A stretch of 64,000 bases of DNA. It comes from Turbatrix aceti (taxonomy: Eukaryota > Nematoda > Chromadorea > Rhabditida > Panagrolaimidae). The stretch covers positions 11,160,001-11,224,000 of the forward strand of contig OZ017766.1 in the NCBI GenBank assembly GCA_963969345.1. The letters run 5' to 3'. How positions within the stretch are numbered: position 1 is the first letter of the stretch; each line of letters begins with the position of its first letter. This document shows positions 59,206 through 64,000 of this stretch, piece after piece. A program made the position numbers and the translations under genes. The notes beneath the pieces were generated by a model. It made no database searches and was not told the origin of the DNA. It saw nothing but the letters and a program-made list of their open reading frames with translations.

Positions 59206-59715
59206 TTTTTTAACTGCAAGAAGGTTAATTATATTTATTAATGATTTTTTAAATTAAAACGTGCCACGACTTTTTTTGAACCTTTTAAACGTAAATTAAA
59301 AATTAACAATTTTTAAACTTCAAATATTTTTTTAATTAAAAGGGAATGAAAATTTACAAAACAAAAAATCGATGTGAACCGATTTTTATTTCATGTTATT
59401 AGATACATAAATATACAAACAAACAACAAGGACAGAAAAATGTTCGTTGGCAACTCATTTGATGGACATTTTTCTCTTTAGTATACAAAGCTTGCTTACT
59501 TCTAGATACTTTCACCTGTTTGTACACCTTTGATAATAAATATGTGTCATTTGTCACCTTTTAGGGGAATTTTGTATTTGTAAAAAAATTCTTTGCAACA
59601 AACGTCACAGTTTTCTTTTTTTGTATTGACAAAGTTGTTTGTGTACAAACTCATATCTTGTTTTATTGCATTTTTTAAAAACCCTTTGAAAAATCAACAT
59701 TTTTAATCCGTTTCA
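59206..59715. other. Intergenic sequence
   Basis: No supported gene; AT-rich with CTTTCACCTG and TTTTCACC motifs that also occur upstream of other receptors in this cluster (for example near 44145 and 46425). Confidence 0.35.
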
Positions 59716-62700
59716 TCAAAACTCCGTTAAACTGAGCGGTTTGATATCCTTAATTTGAACCGTCGCTGATACCGGTGCTGTTGCGGGATCGGCACGGCGC
59801 TTTGGCGGACGTCCACGAGAGCGCTTAACCGGACTGGGAAGATCTTCAGGTACTGCAGCTGCAGGAACAAGTACCGGTAAATTCGTAGCTTCCGGGAGCG
59901 TTTTATTAGATTCCTGGATGCTTTGGTGCCCAACCCGGTGACGCTTCAGAGGTAGTGCAAGTAAGCTCGTTAACTTCGTTCTAACTCTGCGGGATTCACT
60001 CGGCTTTATTGCACCTGGGCGATTTGCGGTTGCAGCGGGAACCCAGGACGATCTCGTATTCAATTTTCCGGGTCCCTGTGAAACACCACAATTGTCATTT
60101 TGGGTGGTCTTGTGAACTTCGCTTGGCATATACTGTCTGCTTACGATGCTCTGGAGCTCGTCGTTGAACGCAAACATGACTTCGTCGTAATCTTCGATAT
60201 TTTTTGACACGATGTGGTTTGCCACTGAAAAAAAAGTTACAGTATGAAAAACTTGAGGTTACTGTAATAAAAATATTCACATACCTTGGACAGTTGTACC
60301 AAAAATCGCAATATTTTTTTTCTCATACGGAACAAGTTGAAATTCGGATATGTATTTTATATCCATGACGGTGGCAAGGCGTAATTCCTTGGCGCACATG
60401 ATGGAAATAAGTGAGGCAACTTTTTTGTTGTTGTCGGGAATCGATGGATGGAAGATGGATGCTGGGATTGTGGATTCGGGAATGCGGGTTACACGATCTA
60501 CAAATTTTTGTCAATGACAGAGATTTCGGAAAGTTAACAAAGACTACGGAAAAAAATGGGGATTACCCCAGGTAAAAAAAACGCGTTTGACAGTTTTTTT
60601 TTAAATGACAAATTTGTAAAAAATAAAAAAGTTTAATTTTAAAAAACGCAAATAAAAATTGCTTTTGATCTTTTTACGAATGCAATTTGCGATAAATTTT
60701 GTGCAAAAGTTATCTTGAAAAAAAATTTAATGCCATTTTTGGTAAATCCCGAACCGTTTTTGTAACTCACCAACAACGGGGCATCCCATGTAAAAGCGTA
60801 TGCTAACCGTAGGAGCAACGCCTCCAATTGTAGGCTCTTTTGATCCAATGACAAGAATAACGGCTTTCTTGTTGAGTAAAGTTTCCAATATCTCAAAAGT
60901 TGCGGGCTAAAAATATTTACAATTCACAATTTTGAAATGCAGAAAACCATTTTTATTAGACTTACCGTTGGATTCTGAGCAACGACAAACGATACATTTT
61001 CCAAACGTTCGTTCACCTTTTTGTCAGACAGGTAGGTAAACTTTGGCGAATTGGTCTTGAGTCCATTCAGGTGATCAGCAATTTTTTGTTTGACAGTTGT
61101 CCATCTCACTGTGGTTTTCATGCTCGAAAACCTAAAAAGTGGTCATTTAACAGGGAATTCTAAGAATTGAAAGATATTTAGAATTACCGAACGGCATTCA
61201 GCACACCGTGAAACTGATCTTCGGTCAGGGTAACACCTTCTCCGCAGAGGTATTCAATTGCCTCAGTATTAGAAGTAAAGTGCATGTTGTCTTTGGTTGC
61301 TAGACGATCTAATAATTTCGGCATGACGGATCGTAGGTTCTGTAAAGTTTTCAGATTAACCGAATGTGCGTAATTTTTCGAGCAAACGTTAACGTTCGCT
61401 GAAAAAAAATTTTTTTCTATTTTGTATTTGTTCACGAACAACCTTTTCTAAGTTTCTTGTTCGTATTTGTGTGCGAAAATGGTCAAATATGTTCGCGTGA
61501 TCAAAAACGTTTTCAATTTTTTGAACAAAATTTTCAAAATGCTTGTTTGTGTACACTTTTGTTTTCAAGTTTTTTTGCACAGAATTCTAAAAAATGTTCG
61601 TACTCGGTTAATTTTTAAACAAAAAATTTTCAAAATGTTAGTTTTTTTTTAATTTTTCAAACAACATTTTCAAAATGTTCGGGTTTTTTTTGCGAACAAA
61701 AAACGTTAAACATACCACCTTTAACTCATTTTTGTTATTAGCATCCTTCATGATACTCAGAGCGACATGTGGATTCCTCGCCTGTGCTCTGATAAATTCA
61801 TCCCACGTCTTGACACCCAGGAAATCCAATGCGTTCGTTTCCGACAATGGATACATGTCCAGCAACTTGTTCCAGACATCAGTATCAATCGAACTCAGTT
61901 TGATAGCTGTCTCGCTGACTTTTGTGCCAAATATTCTGGTCAGCATGTCAGCGTAGGAACGTTGGTCTTTTCTGGTAGCCGGAATTAGCAGAGTGTCCGT
62001 ATACTGTCGAATTCTTGCGGCCTAAAAAATACATACATAAAAAACTCTTTTATTTGTAAAAAAAGTGGGCTGTAAACTTTTTTTACAATTTGAAATATTA
62101 TAAAAAAAGAGGGTTGATCCAGAAAAGCAAGCAACATACCATACGGTAAGAAGCAAACGGCAGAGTATCTCGCCCGGTGAACGCCGAAGCAGCAATTACA
62201 AATCGTTCATGAGGAGTACTGTCACCGTATACCATACACGCAACGGTGGTGACTGCATCTTTGGGGAGACAAATTTTGTTGTATTCCAGATAAGCTGCGA
62301 GGCGGTGGTTGCCGTCGATGACGTCGTAGACTGTCGAATCATGGGCATTCACAACAACAGAAAAGCAGACGGCTTTGAAATCCCAAGTTTTTTCTTTCAT
62401 GACGTTAAGCAAATTCTGGACGTGCCGATAATCCAGTGGACGTATGGAAAAGTCATGCCGACATTGAATAAGAGAAATGTATTTCTTCGTCCTTGGAATG
62501 TGGCTGAGCACTTCTGCGGACCGAACTAATTCGTGCTGTTCGTAGGAAGATTGGTTGTTGACTTCAAAAGATTGCGAGTTATTGGATGGCTCGGGTGATT
62601 CTTCCAATAGTTCGGGTGACATTTCAGACTTGATTGTTGTACTTGTTGATGGATTGGCTTGACCGATTTTCATGTCGAAAGGTTCGCAGTTGTCTCGAAC

Positions 62701-63214
62701 AAATTTGGCAAAAGCCCTCTTTTCAAATCCCTCAGCATACTGGTTGCCACAGTACGTGATTGACATGAGTTGTGTCAAGGGTCCATAAATGACTTCGTCC
62801 GTGGATTCCATCTAAAAATAAAAGTTTATAATCATCTGCCAAAGTTCAAAGTGCGTCAACCAACCTCAAAATCCCCTTCAAAATTGAGAGAAAACCGTTT
62901 CACAACCAATTGACCGGTATTTGCGTTGCCACGTTTCATAAAACAGACACTCATGGTCAGGTCATTATCGAAGTAGACGTCCATAGGAGGTGCTTCGACC
63001 ATCGGACGCAACGTTAATAGAGAATCTGTCTGCCTTTCAGCATCTGAATCACCTGCGTCGTCAAATTGGATGACAATTGTACCTGAAAAAGTTAAAGATA
63101 ATAAAAACGAAAGTATTTAACGAAAAGTTTTATATAAAAACGCAAAAACTTACGATCATTTTCGTAGGCTTCGTGTGACCGGTGGAATCGACTGTTTTTG
63201 ACGTAATACTTCAT
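59716..63214 (-). CDS. ParB/sulfiredoxin-fold protein with AT-hook (810 aa)
   Basis: Nine exons join in frame: 63214-63154, 63082-62865, 62811-62140, 62021-61716, 61339-61188, 61131-60966, 60906-60771, 60497-60285 and 60224-59716. In exon 3, YDVIDGNHRLAAYLEYN matches the DGxHRxxA signature of the ParB/sulfiredoxin fold, preceded by a helix (DYRHVQNLLNVM) as in ParB N-terminal domains. The last exon has a basic AT-hook, KRSRGRPPKRR, suggesting nuclear DNA binding. The N-terminus is an acidic module (PMDVYFDNDLTMSVCFM). A TATTTTCAG ends immediately before the ATG. Middle exons are helical without known domains. An intron at 61340-61715 contains TTCGCG/GTTCG motifs. The protein is probably a chromatin-associated factor; no enzymatic role can be assigned. 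Confidence 0.8.
61380..61715. repeat. Intronic GTTCG/ACATTTT repeat region
   Basis: Five or more imperfect copies of an AATTTTTNAACAAA-AATTTTCAAAATGTTNG unit, each ending near GTTCG, plus GCGAACGTTCGC and TATGTTCGCGTGA. This resembles the TTCGCGAACAC array in the DUF229 intron. Confidence 0.6.
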
Positions 63215-63918
63215 CTGAAAATAAGTAAATTATCGTCAGGTAAAGCGTAATAATAACTGCTGAAAAAAATCAAGCGCCGAAAATTTACAATTGAAAAACG
63301 CAGTATATAAAAAATTATGGAAGTAAATGAAGGTACAAAACAAAACACACATTGTTCAGAATCCTAGAATCCGTGAAGGTGATATCAATTCTCAGCGATT
63401 TGAGAAATCAGAAACAAAATCACGAAGCGAGTAAAAGTGTCACGACGCTTTATTTGTCGTTTCAGATCGCTTCTTTTCACTCACGTGCGAACGAATTGTT
63501 TCGTTGTTTTTTCTCTGTACTCTCTTCGTGTCCCCTCATTCTGCTCTCGCAACGTGACGCTGTGGCGCGCGTCCGCTGCTGCGTCTCTGCTTCTCTAGTG
63601 TGCGTTTTCTTCTTTTTTTTTCTCTCTCTCTCTCTTTCTCTTTGAAGGACGTCGCGGCGCCTGTCCATGGACGCTTCTTTGTGAAAAGCGCACTCATATT
63701 CGACGCACAAAAAAGGCCACACCATAACGACAAAAAGCGTTTTTTTTTTAGATTTCCGCAATAAAAACGTGGAAATCTAAAAAAAAACGAAAAAAACACA
63801 CTAAATATCGACAATAAAAAATTTACGATTTATGCAGGAATATTTTTCTCTTCAATTTTGCCTTTAAGAGCAGTCGATGACGTATAATCACAACCTTTGA
63901 TTTTCTTTATTACACGTT
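63215..63918. other. Intergenic, with TC-rich tract and a hairpin
   Basis: TTTCTCTCTCTCTCTCTTTC runs near 63618. A 19-bp-arm hairpin (TTTTTTTTTAGATTTCCGC and GTGGAAATCTAAAAAAAAA) lies at about 63742-63787. No gene seen. Confidence 0.55.
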
Positions 63919-64000
63919 TTACTTCCAAGAACGTTCAAGGTTTTTAAAATACGCTTCGGTATCAAACAGGGGATTTGTTGGGTGCACACGATTTGGACGA
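63919..64000 (-). CDS. Sre-like receptor K, C-terminal end (continues off window)
   Basis: The minus strand reads RPNRVHPTNPLFDTEAYFKN then LERSWK and TAA at 63919-63921. It matches the end of the third exon of the cluster's receptors (SNRVHPRNP...TEEYF.NL..SW). The rest lies beyond base 64000, so the cluster continues to the right. Confidence 0.8.
   Translation of the reverse strand, partial: RPNRVHPTNPLFDTEAYFKNLERSWK

Overview
The window is a stretch of AT-rich nematode nuclear DNA. Three things point to this. Introns are short (about 50-60 nt when not enlarged by insertions) with GTAAGT-like donors and TTTTCAG acceptors. There is a tandem cluster of Sre/Srab-type 7TM chemoreceptor genes. 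There is also a nematode-typical DUF229 gene. Several ATGs sit only a few bases after a TTTCAG, which would suit spliced-leader trans-splicing. Gene models were assembled by eye; where I give exon coordinates, the exon phases add up to an intact frame unless I say otherwise. There is one 200-bp assembly gap (8626-8825).

Layout. 1-250: the last exons of a gene that starts off the left edge. 685-5748: copy 1 of an unrecognised multi-exon extracellular protein family with a hydrophobic C-terminus, its introns swollen by foldback elements. 6.9-13.7 kb: four small genes for 28-41-residue acidic peptides ending in a shared PPTDVF motif, three on + and one on -, with duplicated upstream blocks and many GATA sites. 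13.9-15.6 kb (-): a short protein matching the N-terminal part of CEP104. 16.5-19.8 kb (+): a decayed Na+/K+-ATPase alpha paralogue without its actuator domain but with a 700-codon intact 3' frame. 20.2-23.8 kb: a nested inverted-repeat element carrying a 398-aa gene. 23.8-30.8 kb: a small secreted Cys-rich protein, a 97-aa acidic protein, a coiled-coil protein, a protein like the N-terminal extension of DDX42, and a complete 748-aa DUF229 protein. 31.0-64.0 kb: at least eleven Sre-like loci (six intact, four broken, one cut by the right edge). Copy 2 of the extracellular family (53.7-56.8 kb), a ParB-fold/AT-hook protein (59.7-63.2 kb) and many foldback elements interrupt this cluster.

The receptors share one three-exon plan (about 510 + 417 + 200-219 nt), so the cluster grew by gene duplication followed by birth and death. 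Repeats are unusually visible. One foldback family (termini CACAGCATnC or CACTGCATGC) makes 6-bp target duplications at three sites, and one of these duplicated a 3' splice site. Short 5'-truncated RTE-like LINE tails with 12-16 bp duplications have broken receptor genes. The two observations that look newest are the PPTDVF micropeptide family and the two-copy extracellular protein family.
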